Below are positions 8,202-16,741 of a DNA stretch of 64,000 bases, in pieces. Numbering within the stretch: the first letter of the stretch is position 1; each line of letters opens with the position of its first letter. Origin of the DNA: Anaerofustis butyriciformans. Lineage in GTDB: Bacteria > Bacillota > Clostridia > Eubacteriales > Anaerofustaceae. The DNA is taken from positions 633,739 through 697,738 of the forward strand of contig NZ_JAYFFH010000001.1 in the NCBI RefSeq assembly GCF_036289385.1, written 5' to 3'. The position numbers were made by a program, and so were the translations under genes. Below the pieces are notes generated by a model. The model had not been told where the DNA came from. It ran no database searches and was given only the letters and a program-made list of their open reading frames with translations.

Positions 8202-8968
8202 TTATATTTAAGTAATAATTCTAACTCCATTGTATCTTCATCAATATGTTTTTCTTTAATTTCAAAGCCTTGTTTTAAATAAAATTCTAAAGCTTTTTTA
8301 TTTTTTTCATATACACTTAAACTTAAAACATTATAAAGACTTTTTGCCTTACTGATAAGTATTTTCCCAATACCTTGATTTCTGTATTCTCTTTTTATAA
8401 ATAATCCTTCTATATATCCTTTATTTAACCCAATAAACCCTTTTATTATATTATCTTCTTTAAAAATATATATTTCACTTTTAGGTAATATTTCTTTTAC
8501 ATAATCTAAATTATCATAAAAATATTTCTTATTTATAAAATTATGAGCATCTAAATTTCCATTTAACCAAATATCTAATATAATATCTAAATCATTAATA
8601 TTGAATTTCTCTACCATTATTTTTTTCTTTCTATATTTTATTTTTTCTGCGTCTTTATAATTTTCAATAACCAAATCTCTAAGTTCTTCCAATTCTTCTA
8701 TATAATTTTCTTTATTATCTTTATATTCAAGTATTTCAATAACTTCAATATTTAAACTTTTATCACCAAATTTATTATATTCATTTTGTAAATTATTACT
8801 TTGCCTAAAGGATCCTAACTTTAATTGAAATTTAAGGGAATTTATGTTTCCTTTTAAATCCTCGGCTATTCCTAAATAAACTTTATTACTTTCATTAAAA
8901 TTAACTTTATAAACTCCCATATCAGGCTTTTTCTTTTTATATTCTTCTTTTAATCTTTTTTTATCCAT
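8192..8968 (-). CDS. Fusion of a GIY-YIG-like domain and a GNAT acetyltransferase
   Basis: Residues 1-110 resemble the small Firmicute GIY-YIG proteins (MGVYKV at 17-22, VYLG at 30-33, then LKFQLKLGSFRQSNNLQNEYNKFGDKSLNIEVIEIL). The usual Arg after the YIG strand appears to be replaced (NSLKFQL), so nuclease activity is doubtful. Residues 118-258 form a complete GNAT domain, with acetyl-CoA loop YRNQGIGKILI at 195-205 and a YjaB-like end (ALEFYLKQGFEIKEK). Met118 would be a natural start for a free-standing GNAT. The start codon follows the stop of the MerR gene with no gap, so the two genes form one operon. The substrate is unknown; drug or metabolite acetylation is an inference from the TipA-type regulator. 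Confidence 0.75.
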   Translation of the reverse strand: MDKKRLKEEYKKKKPDMGVYKVNFNESNKVYLGIAEDLKGNINSLKFQLKLGSFRQSNNLQNEYNKFGDKSLNIEVIEILEYKDNKENYIEELEELRDLVIENYKDAEKIKYRKKKIMVEKFNINDLDIILDIWLNGNLDAHNFINKKYFYDNLDYVKEILPKSEIYIFKEDNIIKGFIGLNKGYIEGLFIKREYRNQGIGKILISKAKSLYNVLSLSVYEKNKKALEFYLKQGFEIKEKHIDEDTMELELLLKYKKM

Positions 8969-9706
8969 TTAATTCTCCCTAACAAATTCTTTTATTGCTC
9001 TACTCATAAATTCTGCAGTCCCTTCCCCTACATTATCAATATTATTTCTAAATCTTTCATCATTTATATACATATCACTTAAAGATAATAATATCTCATT
9101 TGAACAATAATAAAAATTATCACTTATAAAATCCTTCCACATTCTTACTAATGTCTTTACTTCATTGCTTTTTACATCATTGTTCTTATTTTTATAGAAA
9201 AGTAAAAAAATCCTCTTTGTTTCTTCCTCTATTTGATTCCATTTACTCTTTGTATAAGAAGATGTTTTGTCCTTATATTCAGCGTATTCCTTAGTCTTTC
9301 CCCATTTATCCAACACTTCTTTTTTATATTCTTCTTTATATATATTTATTTTATCAATGCTATCTTTATTCATTTTAGTTTTTCCTCCATTTAAAGTATC
9401 ATCAACAAGTTTAATCAATAAGTCAATCTTTTCTCTTTTTAACATAAGAATTTTTTTATGTTTATTTAAGATATCAACCTTATCTCTTTTTTCTTGTTTC
9501 AAAATATATTTTATATCTTTTAGAGGTAACATAAGATCTTTATAAAAAATAATTTCTTGAAGCAATACCAAATCTTCATCTGTATAATATCTATATCCGT
9601 TCTCTTTTTTCTCACTTGGGTTTAATAAGTTTATTTCATCATAATAATGAAGTGTGCGCACACTAATATCAAATAATTTAGAAATTTCACCAACAGTTAA
9701 CTTCAT
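8969..9706 (-). CDS. MerR-family regulator with TipAS-like ligand domain
   Basis: The N-terminal MerR helix-turn-helix (LTVGEISKLFDISVRTLHYYDEINLLNPSEKKENGYRYY is spread over residues 2-41) is followed by a dimerisation coiled coil and a helical C-terminal domain of about 130 residues (YKEEYKKEVLDKWG ... MYINDERFRNNID). The latter resembles the TipAS drug-sensing domain of TipAL, Mta and SkgA. TipAS members bind thiopeptides or other amphipathic compounds and activate resistance genes. Its promoter has the MerR hallmark: a 19-bp spacer with a palindrome. The gene for the GIY-YIG/GNAT fusion follows without a gap. Confidence 0.9.
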   Translation of the reverse strand: MKLTVGEISKLFDISVRTLHYYDEINLLNPSEKKENGYRYYTDEDLVLLQEIIFYKDLMLPLKDIKYILKQEKRDKVDILNKHKKILMLKREKIDLLIKLVDDTLNGGKTKMNKDSIDKINIYKEEYKKEVLDKWGKTKEYAEYKDKTSSYTKSKWNQIEEETKRIFLLFYKNKNNDVKSNEVKTLVRMWKDFISDNFYYCSNEILLSLSDMYINDERFRNNIDNVGEGTAEFMSRAIKEFVREN

Positions 9707-9723
9707 ATCTTACCTCCAAATTT

Positions 9724-9754
9724 AAAATACACTATTACCTAACGTTAGAGTCAA
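9724..9754 (-). promoter_or_regulatory. MerR-type autoregulated promoter with palindromic spacer
   Basis: The minus strand reads TTGACT, a 19-bp spacer and TATTTT, with the perfect palindrome CTAACGTTAG (9739-9748) in the spacer. Long spacers with a TAACGTTA-type centre are characteristic of MerR/TipAL/Mta activation sites. A 17-bp alternative -10 (TGTATT) also exists. Confidence 0.75.
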
Positions 9755-9768
9755 GAGAAAATTTAACT

Positions 9769-10086
9769 TTACTTATATAATTTTATTGAAGATACCAAAG
9801 CATACAGTATCGTACATAATATTAAACACCATATAATATAACCCAAAATCTTAATTTTAAATATAATATTAATTAAAAGACATAAGAAAATTGCTGATAA
9901 AAATAGAAAAACTATTCCTGTTTGTCTATAATGAGGCTTTTTATTCATATTTTCTCTTTCCCTCTTTGAAGCAAAAAGAAAAGCGTTATTTAACAACAGA
10001 CCTTTACAACTTAGCTGCAAAATACTTATTGTTAAACATATTAAAAATAATATTAATACAATAAAAATGGAAATTATATTATTCAT
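9769..10086 (-). CDS. Small three-helix membrane protein of unknown function
   Basis: This 105-residue protein has hydrophobic segments at about residues 3-24, 57-75 and 79-98, and a short polar loop with SKRERENMNKKPHYRQTG. The layout resembles DUF3784-type small membrane proteins of Firmicutes, a weak match by eye. It lies upstream of the MerR gene in the same direction, but the MerR gene has its own promoter. No function can be assigned. Confidence 0.55.
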   Translation of the reverse strand: MNNIISIFIVLILFLICLTISILQLSCKGLLLNNAFLFASKRERENMNKKPHYRQTGIVFLFLSAIFLCLLINIIFKIKILGYIIWCLILCTILYALVSSIKLYK

Positions 10087-10133
10087 ATCTACCTCAATTT
10101 AAAATTAATTTTACATATTATACCACAAAAGAA

Positions 10134-10163
10134 AAGCGAGCTTATATTAATATAAACTCGCTT
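10134..10163 (-). terminator. Terminator of the degV gene
   Basis: A 15-bp inverted repeat with one G-T pair (AAGCGAG...CTCGCTT) follows the degV stop. Confidence 0.65.
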
Positions 10164-10170
10164 AGGAATA

Positions 10171-11070
10171 CTATTTATCATATTTCTTTATAAATCCATG
10201 TCCTAGAGCATAAGGACCTGTATGAACACCAATTGTTGCTCCTATTTGTATCATATGTATTTCTTCTAATTTAACATTAGAATATTCTTGTAAAGATTTA
10301 TGAAGTTTAAGTCTATATTCTTCCCCCTCTTCTTTACTGTATCCATAACCTACACAAAAAACATAATCATCAGGATTTTCATTTTTACGTTCAAAGAATT
10401 TTTTTGTATAATCCAAAACTTGTTTAATAGATTTTTTTCTGCTTCGTGCTACACCTGCTGAACAAACCTCTCCATATTTAAGCTCAATAAGAGGTTTCAA
10501 ACCAAGTGCACCGGCAGCAAAGCCCGCAAGTTTACCTATTCTTCCTCCATGTTTAAGATAATCAATACTTCCTACCGTAAAATGAATTCTTCCATATTCT
10601 TTAAGTTTTTCAAGTCTTTCATAACAATCTTCAAATTCAATGCCATTATCTCTCATTCTTATGGCTTCACCTACAAAAACTGCCTGAGAAGCTGTTATAT
10701 TAATTGAATTTATTACTTTTATTTTAGCATTATCATATTTATCCTCTAAAACTTCTTTTGCCATTCTCGCACTATTAAAAGAACCGCTTAATTGTAAATC
10801 TGTACAAATGCATAATATAGGAATATTCTTTTCTACAAAAGGAGTAAATACATCTATATAGTCGTTAACGCTTGGAAGAGATGTCTTTGGAAAAACAGTA
10901 GGGTTTTCAACCATTTTAGTATAAAACTCTTCAACAGTTATAAAACTACCCTCTTTATGTAATTCTTCATCGCCAAATGAAACATAAAAAGGAACAAGTT
11001 TTATATCATTTTCTTCTACATAACTTTTAGGTAAATCACAAGCACCATCGCTTATTATTTGAAAGCTCAT
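10171..11070 (-). CDS. DegV-family fatty-acid-binding protein (FakB-like)
   Basis: The protein has the DegV N-terminal nucleus ISDGACDLPKSYVEE, the PVTFPKTSLPS-type loop (ENPTVFPKTSLPSVNDY) and GGRIGKLAGFAAGALGLKPLIEL. Members bind a long-chain fatty acid and present it to the kinase FakA for phosphorylation. The ATG at 11070 is preferred to that at 11085, since the GGAG site lies between them. A stand-alone FakA middle-domain protein is encoded at 16940 in the same window. No full FakA kinase is present. It is monocistronic. Confidence 0.9.
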   Translation of the reverse strand: MSFQIISDGACDLPKSYVEENDIKLVPFYVSFGDEELHKEGSFITVEEFYTKMVENPTVFPKTSLPSVNDYIDVFTPFVEKNIPILCICTDLQLSGSFNSARMAKEVLEDKYDNAKIKVINSINITASQAVFVGEAIRMRDNGIEFEDCYERLEKLKEYGRIHFTVGSIDYLKHGGRIGKLAGFAAGALGLKPLIELKYGEVCSAGVARSRKKSIKQVLDYTKKFFERKNENPDDYVFCVGYGYSKEEGEEYRLKLHKSLQEYSNVKLEEIHMIQIGATIGVHTGPYALGHGFIKKYDK

Positions 11071-11261
11071 ATCTTTATTCTCCATTAATTTGAAATCTTA
11101 AATATTATACATCTAAAAAATATAAATAGCAATGTAGTAAAAACATATCTTTAATTTACAATGAAGTTTATTAAGAAAAAATTAAACTTTTTCATATTAA
11201 TTGTTTTTTGCTTTTCTTTATTGTATCATTAAATAGCATTTTTTAGAAAAGAGGTAAAATT

Positions 11262-11765
11262 TTGACAGGAAAAAATAAAAAAGTAAATTGGCTTTGCTTT
11301 TTAATTTTATCAATATATCTGCTTATTGTATTTTCAATGACGCTAGTTCCTTATGTTGGAGAATATACATATGAACAACATTATAACTTAGTCCCTTTCC
11401 TAAGTATTAAAAACTAATGGCAAAGTTTACAATATACTGAACTTATAAATGGAGGAAAGCTTTCAATGATAGCTTTCATCAATTTATTTGGTAATATTGG
11501 GTTGTTACTTCCTTACGGATTTTTACTTCCTTTAACTTTTCCAGGAAGAATAACTTTTAAAAGAACTGTAAAAAGTGCATTTTTTATAACACTATTTATT
11601 GAGATAATGCAATTTTTCTTTTTAGTAAGCCGTGTTGCTGATATTGATGATGTGATATTTAATACAATAAGCGCTGTAATCGGATATATTTTATACTACA
11701 TAATATGTCATAAGCACTATAAAAAATATAAGTATAATAAACCAAACGGTAAATATTTTAATTAA
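11262..11765 (+). pseudogene. VanZ-family membrane protein interrupted by one in-frame stop
   Basis: A TTG start with a GAGG site opens a frame reading LIVFSMTLVPYVGEYTYEQH and NLVPFLSIKN, then TAA at 11415-11417, then WQSLQYTELINGGKLSMIAF and NLFGNIGLLLPYGFLLPLTFP in the same frame. The halves make one continuous VanZ-like protein of about 168 residues, with two or three membrane segments in the second half. The stop replaces what would normally be an aromatic codon (KNYW-type motif). An ATG at 11466 with GGAGG before it could restart translation of the C-terminal 99 residues, so a split or partial product remains possible. Confidence 0.75.
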
Positions 11766-11766
11766 A

Positions 11767-11790
11767 AAAAACACCCCAAAGGGTGTTTTT
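11767..11790. terminator. Bidirectional terminator between vanZ and thrS
   Basis: AAAAACACCC / GGGTGTTTTT with a CAAA loop and T-runs on both strands. Confidence 0.9.
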
Positions 11791-11791
11791 T

Positions 11792-13705
11792 TTAAAGTAC
11801 TTTTGTATTTATTTCATTTAAAGCTTTTTCAATAAATTCATCAACGCTCATTGCTCCTAAATTTTCACCATCTTTTCTTGCACGAACAGAAACAACGTTA
11901 CCTTCCATATCTCTATCTCCTGCAATTAACATATAAGGAACTTTTTCAAGTTGAGCTTCTCTGATTTTATATCCCATTTTTTCGCTTCTATCATCAATTT
12001 CGCATCTAATGCCTTTTTCTTCCAATTTATCTTTAATTCCTTTTACATATTCAAGGTTTCTGTCTGTAATAGGAATTAATTTAACTTGAACAGGAGCTAA
12101 CCAAAGTGGGAATGCACCTGCAAAGTGTTCTGTTAAGATACCAATAAATCTTTCGATTGAACCGAAGATTACTCTGTGAATCATTACAGGTCTGTGTTTT
12201 TCCCCATCATGACCTACATATGTAAGGTCAAATCTTTGAGGCATTTGGAAATCAAGTTGGATTGTACCACATTGCCATGTTCTTCCAAGACAGTCTTCCA
12301 AGTGGAAGTCAAGTTTTGGTCCATAGAATGCACCGTCTCCTTCATTTACAACATAATCCATTCCTTTTGCTTCCATAGCTTCTCTTAAAGCTTCTGTTGC
12401 CATGTTCCAATCTTCATCAGAACCCATTGAATCATCTGGACGTGTAGATAATTCTACATGATACTTAAATCCAAACATATTGTATACATAATCGATAAAA
12501 TCAATTACGCCAATAACTTCATCTTTAATTTGTTCAGGTAACATAAAGATATGAGCATCATCTTGAGTAAATGTTCTAACTCTCATAAGTCCGTGAAGTG
12601 CACCTGAAAGTTCATGACGATGTACTTGTCCAAGTTCACCTATTCTTAAAGGTAAATCTCTGTATGAATACATTTTTCTTTTATATACAAGCATTGAACC
12701 AGGGCAGTTCATTGGTTTTATTGCATAATCGTTTCCGTCAATTTGAGTAAAGTACATATTGTCTTTATAATGATCCCAGTGACCTGATGTATGCCATAAA
12801 TCTTCATTTAAGATAAGAGGAGTTTTAATTTCTTCATATCCTCTTTTTCTATGTTCTTTTCTCCAGAAGTTTTCAAGTTCATTTCTTATAACCATTCCTT
12901 TTGGAAGGAAGAAAGGAAATCCCGGACCTTCTTCACAAATCATGAATAAGTCCATATCTTTACCAATTTTTCTATGATCTCTTTTCTTTGCTTCTTCAAG
13001 CATTTCTAAATATTCTTCAAGCATTTTTGCTTTAGGGAAAGAAATACCGTAAATTCTTTGAAGCATCTTTTTGTTGCTGTCCCCTCTCCAGTAAGCACCT
13101 GTAATAGATAAAAGTTTAATTGCTTTTACAGGTTTTGTATTAAGTAGATGAGGACCTGCACAAAGGTCTGTAAAGTCTCCTTGTTTATAGAAAGATATAA
13201 TGCTGTCTTCAGGTAAATCTTCAATTAATTCAACTTTATAATCTTCTTTTTGTTCCTTTTCAAAATCAATAGCTTCTTGTCTTGGTAAAACGTATTTTTC
13301 AATTGAAATATTTTCTTTTACGATTTTTTTCATTTCTGCTTCTATTTTTTCAAGATCACTTTCAAGAAGCGGTGTTTCTGTATCGAAATCATAATAGAAA
13401 CCATTATCTATACTTGGTCCAATTGCAAGTTTTACTTTATCGCCATATATTCTTTTAACTGCTTGAGCTAAGATATGGCTTGTAGTATGCCAAAATGCTT
13501 TTTTGCCGTCTAAATCATCAAATTTATAAAATACAATGCTAACGTCTTTATCTAAAGTGGTTCTTATATCCACAATCTCATCATTTACTTTAGCGCATAA
13601 AACATCTCTTTTAAGTGCAGGAGAAATACTTTCAGCTACATCTAATACACTTACGCCGTTTTCAAATTCTTTAATGTTTCCATCCGGAAATGTTACTTTT
13701 ATCAT
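11792..13705 (-). CDS. thrS: Threonyl-tRNA synthetase
   Basis: 637 residues in the full bacterial order: TGS domain (IKVTFPDGNIKEFENGVSV), editing domain with the HTTSHILAQAVK zinc-like motif, class II catalytic core with the MNCPGSMLVYKR and RTFTQDDAHIF segments, and the anticodon-binding domain (LAPVQVKLIPITDRN). It charges tRNA-Thr. A GGAGG site precedes the ATG. The upstream region has a clear promoter giving a leader of only about 45 nt. I found no T-box (no TGGnACCGCG-like sequence), unusual for a Firmicute thrS. Confidence 0.97.
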   Translation of the reverse strand: MIKVTFPDGNIKEFENGVSVLDVAESISPALKRDVLCAKVNDEIVDIRTTLDKDVSIVFYKFDDLDGKKAFWHTTSHILAQAVKRIYGDKVKLAIGPSIDNGFYYDFDTETPLLESDLEKIEAEMKKIVKENISIEKYVLPRQEAIDFEKEQKEDYKVELIEDLPEDSIISFYKQGDFTDLCAGPHLLNTKPVKAIKLLSITGAYWRGDSNKKMLQRIYGISFPKAKMLEEYLEMLEEAKKRDHRKIGKDMDLFMICEEGPGFPFFLPKGMVIRNELENFWRKEHRKRGYEEIKTPLILNEDLWHTSGHWDHYKDNMYFTQIDGNDYAIKPMNCPGSMLVYKRKMYSYRDLPLRIGELGQVHRHELSGALHGLMRVRTFTQDDAHIFMLPEQIKDEVIGVIDFIDYVYNMFGFKYHVELSTRPDDSMGSDEDWNMATEALREAMEAKGMDYVVNEGDGAFYGPKLDFHLEDCLGRTWQCGTIQLDFQMPQRFDLTYVGHDGEKHRPVMIHRVIFGSIERFIGILTEHFAGAFPLWLAPVQVKLIPITDRNLEYVKGIKDKLEEKGIRCEIDDRSEKMGYKIREAQLEKVPYMLIAGDRDMEGNVVSVRARKDGENLGAMSVDEFIEKALNEINTKVL

Positions 13706-13756
13706 TGTTATTTCCTCCTTTTATCACGGTAAAAAAATACCTTTACCTAACAAAAA

Positions 13757-13785
13757 AGTATATCAAAATATGTTATCAAAGTCAA
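13757..13785 (-). promoter_or_regulatory. thrS promoter
   Basis: TTGACT, a 17-bp spacer and TATACT on the minus strand. A small hairpin (GGTAAA / TTTACC) lies in the short leader just before the ribosome-binding site. Confidence 0.8.
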
Positions 13786-13846
13786 TTATACAACCATTAA
13801 AACAGTGTATTTAAACAATATTTTATTAATACAATAATACATCAAA

Positions 13847-13875
13847 TTGACAAATTTACAATATAGATATATCAT
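13847..13875 (+). promoter_or_regulatory. Promoter of the MATE transporter gene
   Basis: TTGACA, a 17-bp spacer and TATCAT. A 14-base sequence at 13827-13840 just upstream equals one arm of the GntR operator at 33377-33410. Confidence 0.65.
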
Positions 13876-13901
13876 TAATAAAAAAACAAAAGGCAAAACA
13901 T

Positions 13902-15251
13902 ATGCAGCTTGATTTAACAAAAGGAAACATCACAAAAAAAATATTATTATTTGCATTTCCGATGATAATTGGAAATCTTTTGCAACAACTATATAACATA
14001 GCAGATACATTAATTGTAGGAAAATTTATCGGAACGAATGCTCTTGCGGCAGTAGGTTCTGCCTATACATTGATGGTTTTTATTGCATCAATTCTTTTGG
14101 GTTTATGTATGGGTAGCGGTGCAGTTTTTTCCATAAGATATGGAGAAAAAAATGAAGAAAAATTAAAAGAAAGTTTATTTGTTTCTTTTTCATTAATTCT
14201 TTTAATAACAATTATATTAAATATTTTAGTTTTCATTTTTATTGATCAAATACTATATTTTTTAAATATTCCGGAAAATATTTTTATGATAATGAAAAGT
14301 TATACTTTTATTATTTTCTTTGGAATAACGGCAACTTTCCTTTACAACTATTATGCTTGTGTACTTAGAGCAGTAGGGAATTCAATCATTCCTCTTGTAT
14401 TTCTTGGGATATCTGCAATTATTAATATTATACTTGATTTATTCTTTGTAATAACTCTAAATATGGGAGTAGAAGGAGCAGCCATAGCCACAGTATTTTC
14501 TCAGTACATCTCAGGTCTTGGAATAACAATATATACACTTTTTAAATTCCCTGATTTTAGATTCAAAAAGAAATATATGAAATGGAATAAAAATATTTTA
14601 AATGAAATATTTAAGTTTTCCTTCTTAACTTGTATACAACAATCTATAATGAATTTTGGAATTTTAATGGTACAAGGTTTAGTTAATTCTTTTGGTGCTA
14701 CAATAATGGCAGCCTTTGCCGCTGCTGTAAAAATAGACTCCTTTGCTTATATGCCGGTTCAAGATTTCGGTAATGCATTTTCAACATTTATAGCTCAAAA
14801 TTACGGAGCAAAAGAAACTGAGAGAATAAAAAAAGGAATAAAAAGTGCAATTGCTTTATCAAGCATTTTCTGTTTAATTATTTCCTTTATAGTTTTTGTA
14901 TTTGCAAAACAATTAATGATGATATTTGTAAATGCAAATGAAACAGCAATTATAAATGCAGGAATAGAATACTTAAGAATTGAAGGTGCTTTTTATATAG
15001 GAATAGGATGTTTGTTCCTACTTTATGGTATTTACAGAGCAATAGAAAAACCTTTAATGTCCGTTATTTTAACAATTATTTCTCTTGGAAGCAGAGTCTT
15101 CCTTGCTTATACTTTATCTTCTATTTCATTTATAGGAGTAAAAGGTATATGGATGAGCGTGCCTATTGGTTGGGCGCTTGCCGATATTACAGGGATTTTA
15201 TATTATTTAAAAAATAAAAATAAAATTGAAAAGAAACTTTTATCAAAATAA
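13902..15251 (+). CDS. MATE-family multidrug/sodium antiporter
   Basis: 449 residues with about 12 hydrophobic segments in two homologous halves. The start (KGNITKKILLFAFPMIIGNLLQQLYNIADTLIVG spans residues 6-39) has the MATE N-terminal signature, and the repeat-like LRAVGNSIIPLVFLGISAIINIILDLFFV is typical of the NorM/DinF clade. It exports cationic drugs or metabolites in exchange for Na+ or H+. The ribosome-binding site is modest (AAAGG). It is monocistronic, with its own promoter and terminator and divergent from thrS. Confidence 0.93.
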   Translation: MQLDLTKGNITKKILLFAFPMIIGNLLQQLYNIADTLIVGKFIGTNALAAVGSAYTLMVFIASILLGLCMGSGAVFSIRYGEKNEEKLKESLFVSFSLILLITIILNILVFIFIDQILYFLNIPENIFMIMKSYTFIIFFGITATFLYNYYACVLRAVGNSIIPLVFLGISAIINIILDLFFVITLNMGVEGAAIATVFSQYISGLGITIYTLFKFPDFRFKKKYMKWNKNILNEIFKFSFLTCIQQSIMNFGILMVQGLVNSFGATIMAAFAAAVKIDSFAYMPVQDFGNAFSTFIAQNYGAKETERIKKGIKSAIALSSIFCLIISFIVFVFAKQLMMIFVNANETAIINAGIEYLRIEGAFYIGIGCLFLLYGIYRAIEKPLMSVILTIISLGSRVFLAYTLSSISFIGVKGIWMSVPIGWALADITGILYYLKNKNKIEKKLLSK

Positions 15252-15274
15252 AAAAGACACTTAAGTGTCTTTTT
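15251..15274. terminator. Bidirectional terminator after the MATE gene
   Basis: A 12-bp perfect palindromic stem AAAAAGACACTT / AAGTGTCTTTTT with flanking A and T runs. Confidence 0.85.
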
Positions 15275-15319
15275 TATTTTAACTATGTAATATTAATTGA
15301 ATTTAAAAATTCATAAGTC

Positions 15320-15943
15320 CTAATTATTTTTATCAACAGCATTTACAGGACAAACACTATAACAATTTCCACATTCAAAACAATAGTTATCAATTATTTT
15401 ATAAGGATTTCCTTTCTTTATCGCTTTAAAGGAACATACCTCAAAACACTTCCCACACCCTATACAATCTCCATTTATATGATAACTTGCTTTTCTAACA
15501 TTTCCCCCTCCAATTGAAAATGTTTTTCTTAAAATGGGTTGTTGTGACATATCAAGATATTCGCCCTCCATATCGTATACCTTGAATACTTCAAGAGCCA
15601 TTTTACTTTCTTCACTTGTATAAATTTCATTCATATAAGTATTTTTCTCAAATATTTCATCGAGTTTATCTCTACCTATATTCATTACTTTAGCTTTCAT
15701 CATAATGGCTTTTGTAGACATTGTATCCATTCCTTTCATTGCAGATATGGAAACTACCTTTTTATCCATAAGTCTATCATAAAAAGGCTTTCCTTTTGCT
15801 GTTAAGAAATAAACACTGTCTTCATCATAAAGCATTAAATCTATAATGCTCGTTTCAGGTTCTCCGTTTTTATCTACTGTTGCAAAAACCGTAGAATGAA
15901 CTTCATCTACCAAAAATGATAAATAATCTTTGGCTTTTTCCAT
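15320..15943 (-). CDS. Pyridoxamine-oxidase-like flavin protein with C-terminal 2[4Fe-4S] ferredoxin domain
   Basis: Residues 1-140 form a split-barrel FMN-binding fold of the PNPOx-like type (STVFATVDKNGEPETSIIDLMLYDEDSVYFLTAKGKPFYDRL). Residues 150-205 carry two CxxCxxCxxxC clusters (CIGCGKCFEVC and CFECGNCYSVCP). Such fusions are thought to move electrons between flavin and ferredoxin; the substrate is unknown. Its start lies 4 bp after the ribU stop, so it is the second gene of the FMN-riboswitch operon. That matches a flavin-dependent protein. Confidence 0.88.
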   Translation of the reverse strand: MEKAKDYLSFLVDEVHSTVFATVDKNGEPETSIIDLMLYDEDSVYFLTAKGKPFYDRLMDKKVVSISAMKGMDTMSTKAIMMKAKVMNIGRDKLDEIFEKNTYMNEIYTSEESKMALEVFKVYDMEGEYLDMSQQPILRKTFSIGGGNVRKASYHINGDCIGCGKCFEVCSFKAIKKGNPYKIIDNYCFECGNCYSVCPVNAVDKNN

Positions 15944-15946
15944 TTT

Positions 15947-16561
15947 TTACTTTTCTCCTTTTAATATAGGACTTACCCCTTTATAAATAAGCATAGCAAA
16001 TAATGAAATAATCAGACCTTTAATAATATTTGCAGGAATTGCACTAAATAAAATTACTTCAAATTTAGTCTGAATGAAAGGTATTATTTCTCCAAAAGAA
16101 GCAATAACCTGATCAATTGGCATAAATGCACTATACATAGGAAGTAAAACAAAATAATTAAGTAATCCTGCAACTGCTCCCATTACTACACTTGCAATAA
16201 TACAAGCAATTAAAGCAGTTTTCTTTGTTTTATTTCTTTTGTAAATTAATCCTGCAGTAAAAACAAAAGAAGCACCCATTGCAAAATTTGCAAGTTCCCC
16301 TATTCCGGCTGTTTGTGTTGAAAATACTTGAAGTCCGTTTTTAATTAGTTCAATTACAACACCAGCCATAGGTCCAAAAGCAAATGCACCGATTAATGCA
16401 GGAAGGTCAGATAAATCCATTCTTGCAAAAGATGGTGATAAAAGCATTGGTACTTCTAAAAAAGCGAGTAAGAATGATACAGCAGCTAACATAGCCGTAC
16501 ATACCATTACCCTTGTACTGATTTTTGAGTTTGTTGTTTGATTTGTTGTTAAGTTTTCCAT
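15947..16561 (-). CDS. ribU: Riboflavin transporter substrate-binding subunit RibU (ECF type)
   Basis: 204 residues with about six membrane segments and the ECF-S motif region (FLEVPMLLSPSFARMDLSDLPALIGAF then GPMAGVVIELIKNGL) typical of RibU. It binds riboflavin and works with the shared ECF energising module, which is not in this window. The FMN riboswitch and terminator directly upstream confirm the vitamin. An AAGGAG site lies before the ATG. Confidence 0.93.
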   Translation of the reverse strand: MENLTTNQTTNSKISTRVMVCTAMLAAVSFLLAFLEVPMLLSPSFARMDLSDLPALIGAFAFGPMAGVVIELIKNGLQVFSTQTAGIGELANFAMGASFVFTAGLIYKRNKTKKTALIACIIASVVMGAVAGLLNYFVLLPMYSAFMPIDQVIASFGEIIPFIQTKFEVILFSAIPANIIKGLIISLFAMLIYKGVSPILKGEK

Positions 16562-16598
16562 TATTCTCCTTATTATAGATATGAGGTGAATTTAAAAA

Positions 16599-16627
16599 AT
16601 GCCTGTTATACTAAAATAACAGGGCAT
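16599..16627 (-). terminator. Riboswitch expression-platform terminator
   Basis: On the minus strand, TGCCCTGTTAT / ATAACAGGCA forms a stem followed by TTTTTT, between the FMN aptamer and the ribU start. Confidence 0.85.
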
Positions 16628-16637
16628 TAATTATCAT

Positions 16638-16741
16638 ATCTTCTTTCATCCGGACTATACCGTCGGTTATGGAATCACACCATATCAGCTTTCGCTCCCA
16701 GACTTTACTGGCGGTCAGGAATTACACCTTGCCCTGAAGAT
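16638..16741 (-). ncRNA. FMN riboswitch (RFN element)
   Basis: The minus strand carries the conserved RFN pieces in order: ATCTTCAGGGCAAGGTG, AATTCCTGACCG, GTCTGGGAGC, GGTGTGATTCCA, AACCGACGGT, and AGTCCGGATGAAAGAAGAT closing the P1 stem. With FMN bound the downstream terminator is expected to form and shut off ribU and the flavin/ferredoxin gene. Confidence 0.96.

Noticed and set aside
8465..8700. Separate GNAT gene starting at Met118 of the fusion protein
   Set aside because: The reading frame is continuous with the upstream domain and no ribosome-binding site precedes Met118, so a single fused protein is the better reading.
13706..13901. T-box riboswitch upstream of thrS
   Set aside because: No antiterminator box or specifier loop could be found, and the promoter lies too close to the gene.
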